Below, in pieces: positions 8,293 to 16,584 of a DNA stretch of 64,000 bases; positions within the stretch are counted from its first letter, which is position 1, and each line of letters begins with the position of its first letter. Where the stretch lies: the NCBI RefSeq assembly GCF_016918855.1, contig NZ_JADKYB010000010.1, forward strand, positions 124,001 through 188,000. The letters are read 5' to 3'. This DNA is from Actinacidiphila acididurans. GTDB taxonomy: Bacteria > Actinomycetota > Actinomycetes > Streptomycetales > Streptomycetaceae. Under the pieces are notes generated by a model. It did no database searches. It saw nothing but the letters and a program-made list of their open reading frames with translations, and was not told where the DNA came from. The translations under genes and the position numbers were made by a program.

Positions 8293-10341
8293 CTACGAAA
8301 CCGGGGCAGGGCGCAGCAGGTTGGGGTTGTCGCGCCCTCCTGGAATGCGGATGATGACGACGAGGCAGGGTTCGGATTCGCCGGGACGTTGGACGGGTTC
8401 GATCCAGATGCTGTCGAAGAGGTTGACGGCGCCTTCGGCGTCGACGGTCTTGTCCAGTGCGAGCAGGATGGCGAACCCGGCGTTCGCGTTTTGGTACTCG
8501 GCGGCTTGGGCGACGTAGTGACGTAGTGCGGTTTCGCAGGCGTCGTCTTCTTCGATCTTGCATTCGACGTTGAAGTGCACGGCGCCGAAGGAGACGAGGA
8601 CGTCGGTTCTTCCGCCTGCCCTGTCGATGACTTCTGAGTTGATGACGCCGAAGAGTGCGGAGAACTGCAGCACTTCCCTGTAGTGCTGGTGGAACAGAGC
8701 TTCGTCTACTTTCTGCTTTTTGCCGTCCTTATCACGTTTGCGAAGGTATTCAGTATAGGAGCCACCCATCTTCCGGCCGATGTCGTAGCAGAGGTACGCA
8801 TAGCGAAGGGTGGTTTCCAGGAGGGCAGTAAATTCGTCGGCGATGCCGGGAAGCCAATCGCGGGAGTTTTCCAGCTGTCTGAGAAGGCGTGCCCGGAGGC
8901 GGCCGTACTTGGGGTCGGCGATGGCCGCGAGGACATCGTCGTGGGTGCGCAGGCCGAGCTCAAGGCGGTCAAGGACGTCTTCGGAGGTCTGGTCAGCGAA
9001 CACGGCGAAGTCGTCTTCGAGTTGGTGTGCCAGCCGCTGCCAGCGGCGTGCTTTTCCCGGATCATCCGCCTGCTGGTCGGTGGGGTTCCCGGTCTGCTTG
9101 GTGCGCTGGAGAAGGGCGGCGCGCAGTTGCTGGACCGCGGGATCGTCGCGGAGTTTCTCGTCGTGGGCCAGGGCGTGCTCGAGGAAGCGTTGGCGGTGCT
9201 CGTGCTGTAGGAAAGCGTCCTCGATAACGGGGGCCACAAGGGTCTCCACGGCTGCGGCCGCGGGGGTGTTCCTGACGACGGCGACCGTGTGGTGCGCGGT
9301 GTATGCGCGAAGCAGCGAGATGAGGATGGTGTGGCCGTCGTCGTACCAGGGGTCGTCGTGGGCGAGGTGTGCCGCGGCGCCGTCGAGGACGACTGTGAGT
9401 TCCGACCAGGCGATCAGGTCGTTCTGGCCTGGCAGCGCCCAGGCCGGGGTGTGGGTGCGATAGCGATAGTCCCGGTAGAGGTGGAGGGCGTCGCGCAGGG
9501 TGACAGCGGCGGTGTGGACGCGTGAGGGGGCGTCAGGAGCGGACATCCCGAGGACAGCCTCGATGGCCGCATGGTAGAGCTGGGCGTCCAGGCGGTCGGG
9601 GTCGATGGTGATCAGTTCGGCCAGGCGATCCTGGGTTTTGCGTAGTTGTGCCGCCATCGGCGTGTACTGGTCTTGTTCCAGTGCCTGGCGCAGGTCTCCG
9701 AGGGCGAGTTCGAACGCGGCGTCGCGGCAGGTGTGGTCGAGCATCAGGCAGCGTTCGAGGGCTTCGCGGAGGCCGGCGCCGGGATGATGGGCATCGAGGA
9801 CGCCGAGGAGGCGGGGCAGACGGGTGGCCATCGCCTCGGGAAGTGCAGCCGGATCCTCGGTTGCTTCGTCCATGGCGCCCAGGAGACGCGCGGCCTGAGT
9901 GACGCCGGCCAAGGTGAGCTGGACGAGGCAGTCCGCGGCTTCCACCCCGATGAGAGCCAGGGCCAGGTCGTCGCCGGCGTCCTGGGCTTGGCGGAGACGG
10001 GCAAGCAACACGCGGGTCAAGGAGGGGCCGAGTTCACGGGCCAGGGCCGGCCGGACAGCCAGGCTCTGGGTGGCGCTTGCGATGGCAGCGTGGTTGCTGT
10101 TGGACCGTAGGCCGTTGAGGACGGCGTCGTACAGCGGCTTGCACACTTCGGTTCCCACCGCGTCGAGGTGGGTTGCTGTCACCTGGATGAGGTGGTGGAG
10201 GAAGGGTCCCAGGGCGAGGTGGTCCACAGCGGCGACAACGGCATCGAAGCCTCCGAGTTCTTCCACGGTCGGGCCCGCGCGCAGTTGGGGGCGGGAGGCG
10301 CGTGCGGCCCACTGGACCAGTCGCTCGTCGATGACGTGCAC
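8293..10341 (-). CDS. Large protein with C-terminal PD-(D/E)XK nuclease, putative effector of ABC-3C/Lamassu-like system
   Basis: 682 aa, third gene of a minus-strand operon, starting 46 nt after the ATPase gene. Residues 1-560 are alpha-helical with no recognised domain. The last 110 residues hold a nuclease-like core: GGRTDVLVSFG (D580), then HFNVECK (E593, K595), giving the D...E-x-K signature of PD-(D/E)XK enzymes, followed by a conserved-looking YVAQAAEYQNANAG helix. No signal peptide, so cytoplasmic. With the SMC-like ATPase and the small middle-component-like protein it resembles ABC three-component and Lamassu systems, where the ATPase senses foreign or damaged DNA and a nuclease partner cuts it. 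The catalytic residues are seen; the role is inference. The intact reading frames of this operon contrast with the broken genes around it. Confidence 0.8.
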   Translation of the reverse strand: MHVIDERLVQWAARASRPQLRAGPTVEELGGFDAVVAAVDHLALGPFLHHLIQVTATHLDAVGTEVCKPLYDAVLNGLRSNSNHAAIASATQSLAVRPALARELGPSLTRVLLARLRQAQDAGDDLALALIGVEAADCLVQLTLAGVTQAARLLGAMDEATEDPAALPEAMATRLPRLLGVLDAHHPGAGLREALERCLMLDHTCRDAAFELALGDLRQALEQDQYTPMAAQLRKTQDRLAELITIDPDRLDAQLYHAAIEAVLGMSAPDAPSRVHTAAVTLRDALHLYRDYRYRTHTPAWALPGQNDLIAWSELTVVLDGAAAHLAHDDPWYDDGHTILISLLRAYTAHHTVAVVRNTPAAAAVETLVAPVIEDAFLQHEHRQRFLEHALAHDEKLRDDPAVQQLRAALLQRTKQTGNPTDQQADDPGKARRWQRLAHQLEDDFAVFADQTSEDVLDRLELGLRTHDDVLAAIADPKYGRLRARLLRQLENSRDWLPGIADEFTALLETTLRYAYLCYDIGRKMGGSYTEYLRKRDKDGKKQKVDEALFHQHYREVLQFSALFGVINSEVIDRAGGRTDVLVSFGAVHFNVECKIEEDDACETALRHYVAQAAEYQNANAGFAILLALDKTVDAEGAVNLFDSIWIEPVQRPGESEPCLVVIIRIPGGRDNPNLLRPAPVS

Positions 10342-10387
10342 GCTGCCTCACCTCCCCCTTGGCGCCGTTGGATACTCGGCGGCTGAC

Positions 10388-12475
10388 CTAGAACAACTGG
10401 CGCTTGTCGGGACCGGTCACGGTACGGTCCTCGGGAAAGAACTCCCAAACGGCGTCATCGATCGACGTGATCACGATCTGGATGCCGGGGTCGTCCGCCG
10501 CAGTGTCGTAGAGGGTCTTGATGGCCTGGCGCGCGTTGTCATGGGAGAGTTCCTCGGCCGTGGGCGCGTCGATGAGCAGCAGCCCGGGATGGGACATGAT
10601 GCCGCGTTTCCGCCCGACTTTGATCATGCCCACGACGGCGGCGATGCGCATGCGGAGACGGTCGGTGGGGCTGAAGGACTTGAAGGGGTGCTTGGCGCCG
10701 GTCTTGCGGGCGTTGAGGTTACCGTTCAAGCTCAGATCGACGCTGGTCAAGTTGGCCACGCCCAGGTCGTGGGCGATGCTGACGATCTCGACGTTCAGTT
10801 CCGCGAACAGGGCCTTGCTGTGGTCGGCGACCACCTTCGTCAGCACCTCGACTGCCGCCGCGAGGATGGCATCGTCATCGTCGGGGTCGTCCTCGGTGTC
10901 CGACGGGCTCGCTGTCGCGGTGACGTACTGGCCGACCACCTCCGGCAGTCCCGTGCTGTTGCCGGTGGCCACTGCCAGAGCTCCGCGCAGCTGGTAGACG
11001 GCCTCCCTTGCTGATTCCAGACGGGTGTACCAACTGCCGGAGCGTGCAGAGGTCAGGTGCGCGCTCGCCAGGTCATGCGCGGCACGGCTGCTGTCGCAAC
11101 TGGTTGTGGCCCTTTCGACGGCCAGCTGAGCTGTGTCTTCAGCTACGCGAGAGGCGTTCACCCGATCCTGCAGTCGGCTGAGGCGCGCGACCCGCGCGTC
11201 CGGGTCGTCCGATACCTCGGGCAGAGGGCTTGCGCAGACTGAGCACCGGTGTTCCTTTTCTTCTGCGCTGCGTCGCGCGTCATCGATCTCGTGGTCGCAG
11301 CGCGGGCAGGATTCCGGCTCCAGCGCTCCCAGAAGGAGCCGGGCCGCGCTGCTCTGCTCGGCCCGTCGGACTGCTCTCTCGTCCTTCACGCGCGCCTTGT
11401 GGGCAAGGACGTGGCTCTCCTCAGCCTCCTGGAGGGCTGCCTGGTCGCGGGCGAGCCGGCGTGTGGCCGCGTCGACGTCGGCAAGCAGGCCGGACAGGTC
11501 CGGTTGGCCCGCTTCCAGGGTCGTCACTTTCTCCTCGGCCGCCCTCAGTGCCCGGCGCAGCGGATCGGTCTGCAGCTCGCGGGCCTCGGCATCTTCTCGG
11601 GCCCGACGCTGAACGCGGTTGCTCTCCTGGGTGTCCTTCTTGCGGGCCGTGGTGATCTGGGTCAGCTCGGAGGCGTAGGGGACGTCGAGGAAAAGCTGCA
11701 TCAGCTTCACGGGGAGCTGGTTGTAGCCCGTCGGGCCCAGCAGGATGCTGGAGTTACCCGAGTTCAGTGCGACGGCGTAGAAGTAGCTGGCCCAGCCGTG
11801 TACCTGCTCGGCGCTGTCACGGTTCCCGTCGGCGTCTTTCGGGGCGCCGGCCTCGGCCCCCCACAAGGACAGCGGTCGCAGCCCGAGACGGTCAAGCATG
11901 AAGCGGTCGATGAGTTCCTTGACCCCGTCCGGTTGCGCGGTCGCCGCCACCCTCACTCCAGGTCCGCTCTCCTGGGAGCCGTCGAGGGCGACGAGGTACT
12001 GGAGGGTGTCTGCGCTCAGGAGCCTGCAACTGGGGCGGTCGGGCTTGTCGAACGTCAGCCGGATAGAGGCCGCGACGCCGGCGACCTCGATGTCGGCGCG
12101 GACGTAGGAGAACCAGCCCACCGTCTCGGGTCGTTTGAAGGCATCGAAGCCGTCCCCGCGCAGGGCAAAGCTCAGAGCCCACAACAGGCTCGATTTGCCG
12201 ACGTTGTTCAGGGTGCTGGCGATCGCCCACGGGCCCGGGCCCAGCGTCATGTCGATAGTGAAAGCGCCGTCGTTGTCGTCCGTGCCGGTCTTGGTGCCCT
12301 CGCAGTACAGCCGGTGCACGACCAGCTGCCGTCGCGCGGGCAGCGGACTGGTGAGCTGGACACCGTGGGCGGCCAGAGCGTCGCGGACCCTTGCAGCACC
12401 AGCCGACGGCACCCGGGCGGCTATCTGCTCGTACAGCTCACCGTCTGACGGGACCGGCAAAGTCTCTGTGGTCAC
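10388..12475 (-). CDS. SMC/Rad50-like ATPase with zinc hook (ABC component of three-gene defence-type operon)
   Basis: 695 aa, GTG start overlapping the previous stop (GTGA), so translationally coupled. An N-terminal ATPase lobe carries a Walker A-like loop NNVGKSS (K94, S95) that lacks the usual first glycine. Residues 275-550 are charged coiled coil, broken by two CxxC pairs (C390/C393 and C411/C414) like a Rad50 zinc hook. The C-terminal lobe has Walker B LLLIDAP (around 631-640), followed by VITSIDDAVWEF. No signature LSGGQ-like motif is clear; FSPTDRLRMRIA at about 590 may replace it. The layout matches LmuB-type ATPases of Lamassu and other ABC-3C systems. At 695 residues it is rather short for a Rad50-type protein. 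Confidence 0.85.
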   Translation of the reverse strand: MTTETLPVPSDGELYEQIAARVPSAGAARVRDALAAHGVQLTSPLPARRQLVVHRLYCEGTKTGTDDNDGAFTIDMTLGPGPWAIASTLNNVGKSSLLWALSFALRGDGFDAFKRPETVGWFSYVRADIEVAGVAASIRLTFDKPDRPSCRLLSADTLQYLVALDGSQESGPGVRVAATAQPDGVKELIDRFMLDRLGLRPLSLWGAEAGAPKDADGNRDSAEQVHGWASYFYAVALNSGNSSILLGPTGYNQLPVKLMQLFLDVPYASELTQITTARKKDTQESNRVQRRAREDAEARELQTDPLRRALRAAEEKVTTLEAGQPDLSGLLADVDAATRRLARDQAALQEAEESHVLAHKARVKDERAVRRAEQSSAARLLLGALEPESCPRCDHEIDDARRSAEEKEHRCSVCASPLPEVSDDPDARVARLSRLQDRVNASRVAEDTAQLAVERATTSCDSSRAAHDLASAHLTSARSGSWYTRLESAREAVYQLRGALAVATGNSTGLPEVVGQYVTATASPSDTEDDPDDDDAILAAAVEVLTKVVADHSKALFAELNVEIVSIAHDLGVANLTSVDLSLNGNLNARKTGAKHPFKSFSPTDRLRMRIAAVVGMIKVGRKRGIMSHPGLLLIDAPTAEELSHDNARQAIKTLYDTAADDPGIQIVITSIDDAVWEFFPEDRTVTGPDKRQLF

Positions 12476-13326
12476 GCGGCGTCCCCCTGCTCGGCTTCGG
12501 CGCGCAACCGGGCCAGGCGCGCGCGGGCCCGGTCGGCAATCGACGGGATGATCTCATTCAGCGGGGTCTGGGCGTAGTCGCGCTGCAGGTACTGCCGTCT
12601 TCGCAGGGCCAGGGCGGAGTGACCGGTGGCCTCGGCCAGCGCCCGGACCAGGCGGGCGCGTTCGGTGTACCAGGCCAGAACCGGGAACTGCTCGGTTGCC
12701 CGATCGGCGATCTCGCGCCCTTTCGCCGTGAGGTAGTAGTTGTCCTGCAGCACCCGCTGGACGGTGCGCTGTGGCACGACCACCACCAGCCCTGGGGCGG
12801 CCAGGATGCTCATCGCCTGGTCGATGTACTCGAACGCCCCGAACAGGTAGCGCAGCATCGGGATGGCGCAGATCTCCGGCTCGTCCGAGTCCAGGATGCC
12901 CCCGGCCAGCTCCAGGTTGATGGCCTCCCCCTGGCGCTCGTAGTCGTTGAGAAGCTCATCGGCCAGGTAATCCGGATTGCGCAGCCAAAAGTCGAGCTTC
13001 TGCAGCCGGCCCTCAGCGCGGAGCACGGCCACTGCGTGTTTCGGTGCGACCAGCTGCTCTGCTTCCTTCAACGGATCGGAGACCGCCGCTATGAGCAGCA
13101 GAAGCCGAATCGCGTCGGAGAAGCGATCCCCCTCGTCATCGTCCACTGACACACCGTAATGACCCATGGTGCGGTCGATCAAGGCCTCTGCGCTGTATGC
13201 CCAGTTCGGGCGCGGATCGCCGACCGGTCGTGGGCGCGAGGAGCCAGAGCCCGGTTTGCCCGGCGAGCTTCTCGGCCGCCGGTGGTCGGCCCCGGCGAGC
13301 CTCTCCGCCGCAGGAGACAGCGGCAT
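12472..13326 (-). CDS. ABC-3C middle-component-like protein
   Basis: 284 aa, first gene of the operon; ATG 13326 has AGGA 5 nt upstream. The first 40 residues are disordered and Pro/Arg-rich. The core begins at NWAYSAEALIDRTMGHYGV. Residues 107-126 read RLQKLDFWLRNPDYLADELL, close to the 'KLDF-L-x-P-x-x-L' helix I associate with middle components (MC/LmuC type) of ABC three-component systems. The rest looks like a winged-helix-like protein, with LQDNYYLTAKGREIADRA and a final helix AFPVLAWYTERARLV-type region. In such systems this subunit links the SMC-like ATPase to its effector. Family assignment rests on this pattern and the operon context. Confidence 0.7.
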   Translation of the reverse strand: MPLSPAAERLAGADHRRPRSSPGKPGSGSSRPRPVGDPRPNWAYSAEALIDRTMGHYGVSVDDDEGDRFSDAIRLLLLIAAVSDPLKEAEQLVAPKHAVAVLRAEGRLQKLDFWLRNPDYLADELLNDYERQGEAINLELAGGILDSDEPEICAIPMLRYLFGAFEYIDQAMSILAAPGLVVVVPQRTVQRVLQDNYYLTAKGREIADRATEQFPVLAWYTERARLVRALAEATGHSALALRRRQYLQRDYAQTPLNEIIPSIADRARARLARLRAEAEQGDAA

Positions 13327-13338
13327 CGGATCCTCGCG

Positions 13339-13557
13339 TCAGGTGCCCGGCGGGCGGTTCCGGCATCGGCGGAGGGCCTGTGCGAACTGGCCGAACATCG
13401 CTGCCCGGTGAGCGCCGCGGACCCCGCGCAGGGACACCAGCAGTCCGAGCAGCAGGACCATCGGCCGGCCCCAGCGCGCGAGCAGGAACAGCGCCATGGC
13501 GGCAGGCGGCAGGCTGGCGAGCACGGCTGTCAAGGCGGTCGGCGTACTGACCGGCAT
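13339..13557 (-). CDS. Small membrane protein, unknown
   Basis: 72 aa from ATG 13557, which has AAGGAA 9 nt upstream; a start at 13605 would add 16 residues with no ribosome site. Two hydrophobic stretches (ALTAVLASLPPAAMALFLLA and PMVLLLGLLVSL) predict a two-pass membrane hairpin, followed by a basic tail. It lies 12 bp upstream of the three-gene operon in the same direction and could be co-transcribed with it, but no such component is known to me in these systems. Confidence 0.55.
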   Translation of the reverse strand: MPVSTPTALTAVLASLPPAAMALFLLARWGRPMVLLLGLLVSLRGVRGAHRAAMFGQFAQALRRCRNRPPGT

Positions 13558-13664
13558 GGTGATCGGTTCCTTCCCGGCGCCGCTGTGCGCGGCGCCGGGT
13601 GCCATCTCCTCACACCGCTGGACGGCCTCCGGCTGAAACTTCGCGGGGCTGTAGCCTGAGGCAG

Positions 13665-14782
13665 GTGACCCGCTCCGCGCCCTCAGGTGCCGATGCTGCG
13701 CTCATCGCCGCACTCGCCGACCTCGGACTGACCGTCTCCCAGGCGCAGTTGGAGCGGTGGCGGGCAGCGCACTATCTGCCACCCCACCCCCGCGAGCACC
13801 TGGGGCGCGGCCGAGGCACCGCCTCGCACCTGCTGCCCCAGACCGTGAGCCGGGCTATGTTGCTGGCCAGGTCCTCCCGTCAGGGCAGGGCGCTGCCAGT
13901 GGCGGCGGCCTGGGCCTGCTGGGCAGCCGAAGGCTCCCCGGGCGGCGTGGCCCGGCTGCGGACCGCGGTTACGGACGAGCTCGACCGGTACGGGAAACGG
14001 CTTGCGGCAGGGGATGCCCGTGATGACGACAGCTGGCAGCGGCGCCACAACGCGGCCGAGGCGGCCGCGCGCCGCGTGCCGGGCCTTGACCAGCACGCCC
14101 TGCTGCGGGCCATCGTCACCACCGCCGCACGCGACCCGGCCGCGGTCGTGCCCCTGCCGCGCCTCGACCGCGGCCTCGCTCTCGTCCTGGGCCGGCTGCT
14201 CGCCGGCGGCGGTGAGGACGTCGGCGAGGACGAACTCCTGGACGCGCTGTGCCGGGTCTTCCCCGAGCAGGCCAAGGCAATGCGTACCGCAGCCGCAGCC
14301 CGGGACGCAGCTGGGCACGGCGGTACGTGGGAGGGCTTTGGCAGGTACTGCAGCACGCGGTCCAGGCCGCGCCCGACCAGGCCCTGCGCCGCGCAGTGGA
14401 ACTGGCCACCGCCACCTCCGCGGCCCTGGAACTGGTCCTCGTCCACCTCGGCCCCGCCGCCCAGGCCGGATTGCCCGCACCGCCCACTGGACTCGATGTC
14501 GAAGCAGTCCCGGACGCCATGACCACGGCGTTGACCGACCCCATGTGGGACGAGTGGGGCCGCCACATGCCCCTCCACGGCGACAGCCCCGCCTGGCCCA
14601 CCGTCGCCGCCTACCAGAGCGCGCTCACCCTCCTTCTGCCCGGCCGGGCAGACGCCCTCGCCGCCTACCGCGAACGCACCGAGCAACTCATCCGCCACAC
14701 CGGGGATCCCGTCCAGCCACAGCCCTCCCCGGCCCGCCCGTCGTCCTGGGCACATTCCCGGCACCAGCGCAGAAACAGGTGA
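13665..14782 (+). pseudogene. HTH protein paired with TniQ-like gene, frameshifted
   Basis: From GTG 13665 (GAGG 4 nt upstream) the product starts with a MerR-like helix-turn-helix region (LIAALADLGLTVSQAQLERW, then AHYLPPHPREHLGRGRGTAS). It continues as a helical protein to about 14330, where coding moves by one base to the frame reading LWQVLQHAVQAAPDQALRR and ending at 14782. The joined protein would be about 372 aa. The next gene starts 3 bp later, so the two form an operon. The role is probably DNA binding; the pairing with TniQ suggests an old transposition or targeting module. Confidence 0.6.
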
Positions 14783-14785
14783 ATC

Positions 14786-16157
14786 ATGACCGAGCCCCCT
14801 CCCCGGGCCGTGTCCCCGGTGCCAGGACGCGGGAACGGCGCCCGGCACAAACCAGTCAGGCCGCCGGTCCCCGCAGCGCTGCCCAAGCCCAACCGGCCCT
14901 CCGGTCCGTGCTATTTCGCGTTGCCCCGGTGGCCGGGGAGACAACGTGGTCGTATCTGTCCCGGTTGGCTTGCCGCTACGGCATGGAACCCGCCGCACTG
15001 CTGCCCTGGTGGACCTGGTCCGGGTCTCGGCCCAGGGACGATCTCGGCCCGCGCGACGACGCCGAGGTACTGCTGAACCCGGCGGGCTGGCAGTTACTCG
15101 CCCAGCTGGGCGGAGTCAGCGAGCGCGATCTGGCCCGGGCCCTGCCCGCGTTCAACGACGAGCCGCAATCAGGCACGCCGGACCGGACCGGCGAGACCGC
15201 CGGGTCCGGCAGACCGGCAGGCCGGTGGAAGGTCGCCTCGGCCGGGGAGCACGGGCCTGTGGCGTACGGGTGCGCGCTGTGCACCGCGGCCCGCACCGGC
15301 CAGGACACCGCGGTGGTGCGGTACGTCGCGCCCTGGCAGCGAGCCTGTGCCCGCCACCAGCGGTGGATGCTCACCGCCGGGGACGGCCACCGCCACCACC
15401 ACCTGGACCTGCGCGCCGTCCTGGAGATTGCCGCAGCGCAGCGGGCCTGGCCGAAGGTCGCCCGGACCGCAGTTGCAGCCGGGGCGGATCCGGGCCGGGT
15501 GTTCGCCATGGCCCATGCAGTGGTGTGTGCGTGGTGGGAGCAGGCCCTGCAGTGGGAGCGGGAGCGGATCTGGCCGGCCCGGCTCCATGCGGTCGCGGGC
15601 GGGGACGCCGGACCGCGGTTTTGGTGGTGGCGGGTCATCGCCCGCGACGCGGTCGTCTTCCCCGAGACGGTGGCGCTCGCGCGCGTGCTGCTCGACCCCG
15701 GCATGCAGGAGTGGATCTGGGACGACCACGGGGCGGGCGGCCGGTACGCCCGTTCCGGCCGGACAGGGCGTTCTTCCGCGAACTCGCAACCCAGCTGGGG
15801 AGGCCCTGGCTGGCCGACGTTGACCAAGCCCCGCAGCGGGGGCTGGTGCTGGGCGGGCCGCTGCACGCCGGGCCGCTGCTGGACTGCATGGGCGCATTCA
15901 CCCGCATCCGCCGCGGCCAGCACGATCCGCGCGGGTTCGGGCTGGACCCGTGGTGGCTGCGCGCCGACCACCGCCCCGCCTCGGCCCGGGTCCAGCTGCG
16001 CGCCCTGGCCGAGCAGACCGCGGCCGCCTGCCGTGCCGGCAAGGACGCCGGCGCCCAGCCGAACGCCGGCGCTGCGCCCATAGTCCGGCGGCTGATCCGC
16101 GACCGGCACGGCCGCGCCGCCGCCGCATACACCGCTGCGCCCACACCACCGAGGTGA
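14786..16157 (+). pseudogene. TniQ-like protein, frameshifted
   Basis: ATG 14786 follows the HTH gene by 3 bp. After a Pro/Arg-rich lead the frame must shift near 14920 to reach the TniQ core (LFRVAPVAGETTWSYLSRLA, then CRYGMEPAALLPWW), unless translation starts at GTG 14908. A CALC...CARH zinc-binding block (around 15270-15350) matches the usual TniQ layout. Near 15760 the frame shifts again to read FFRELATQLGRPWLADVDQA and ends at 16157. TniQ/TnsD-type proteins choose target sites for Tn7-like transposons and also serve CRISPR-associated transposons. No TniA/TniB or TnsABC genes are visible here. Confidence 0.65.
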
Positions 16158-16584
16158 ACGCCCGTGCCCGGCCGCCTCGGGCGAGCGGTGTGCGCCGGGC
16201 AGAGGTCTGCACTGACACCGGCAGCCGGCCGGCGCCATCACTCGCTGCCAGCGCACAGTTCCCGCCCGACCTTGTGCAGTGGTTCGCAGGAGTCGACTCC
16301 GCTGTTCACCGCGCTGAGAACTGCTGGCTGAGTATCCATCTCGACTCCTGACTCCAGGTGTAGCGGTCGAACTCTAGGCGACCGTCCTGGCCAGGAACGA
16401 GTGGATTGTGAAGCAGGGTGACCTCTTCTCCATCGACGGCGCGGTTTGCCCGAATGGACTTGGGCTTGCCCGCTTTTGCCGGAGGCTTGCCCGCGTCAGC
16501 CGCGTAGGCGGGAGAACCAGTTGGTGCCCTTCTGCTCGGGCGCGGCCTGGTCCTGCTCAATGTTCGGGCGGGCGCCACGACGGA
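16158..16584. other. Gap without a clear gene
   Basis: 427 bp between the TniQ-like remnant and the stop of the MMPL gene. A minus-strand frame ending at 16306 (GEEVTLLHNPLVPGQDGRLE) looks mildly protein-like but has no recognised family and no good start, so it is not annotated as a gene. Confidence 0.4.
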
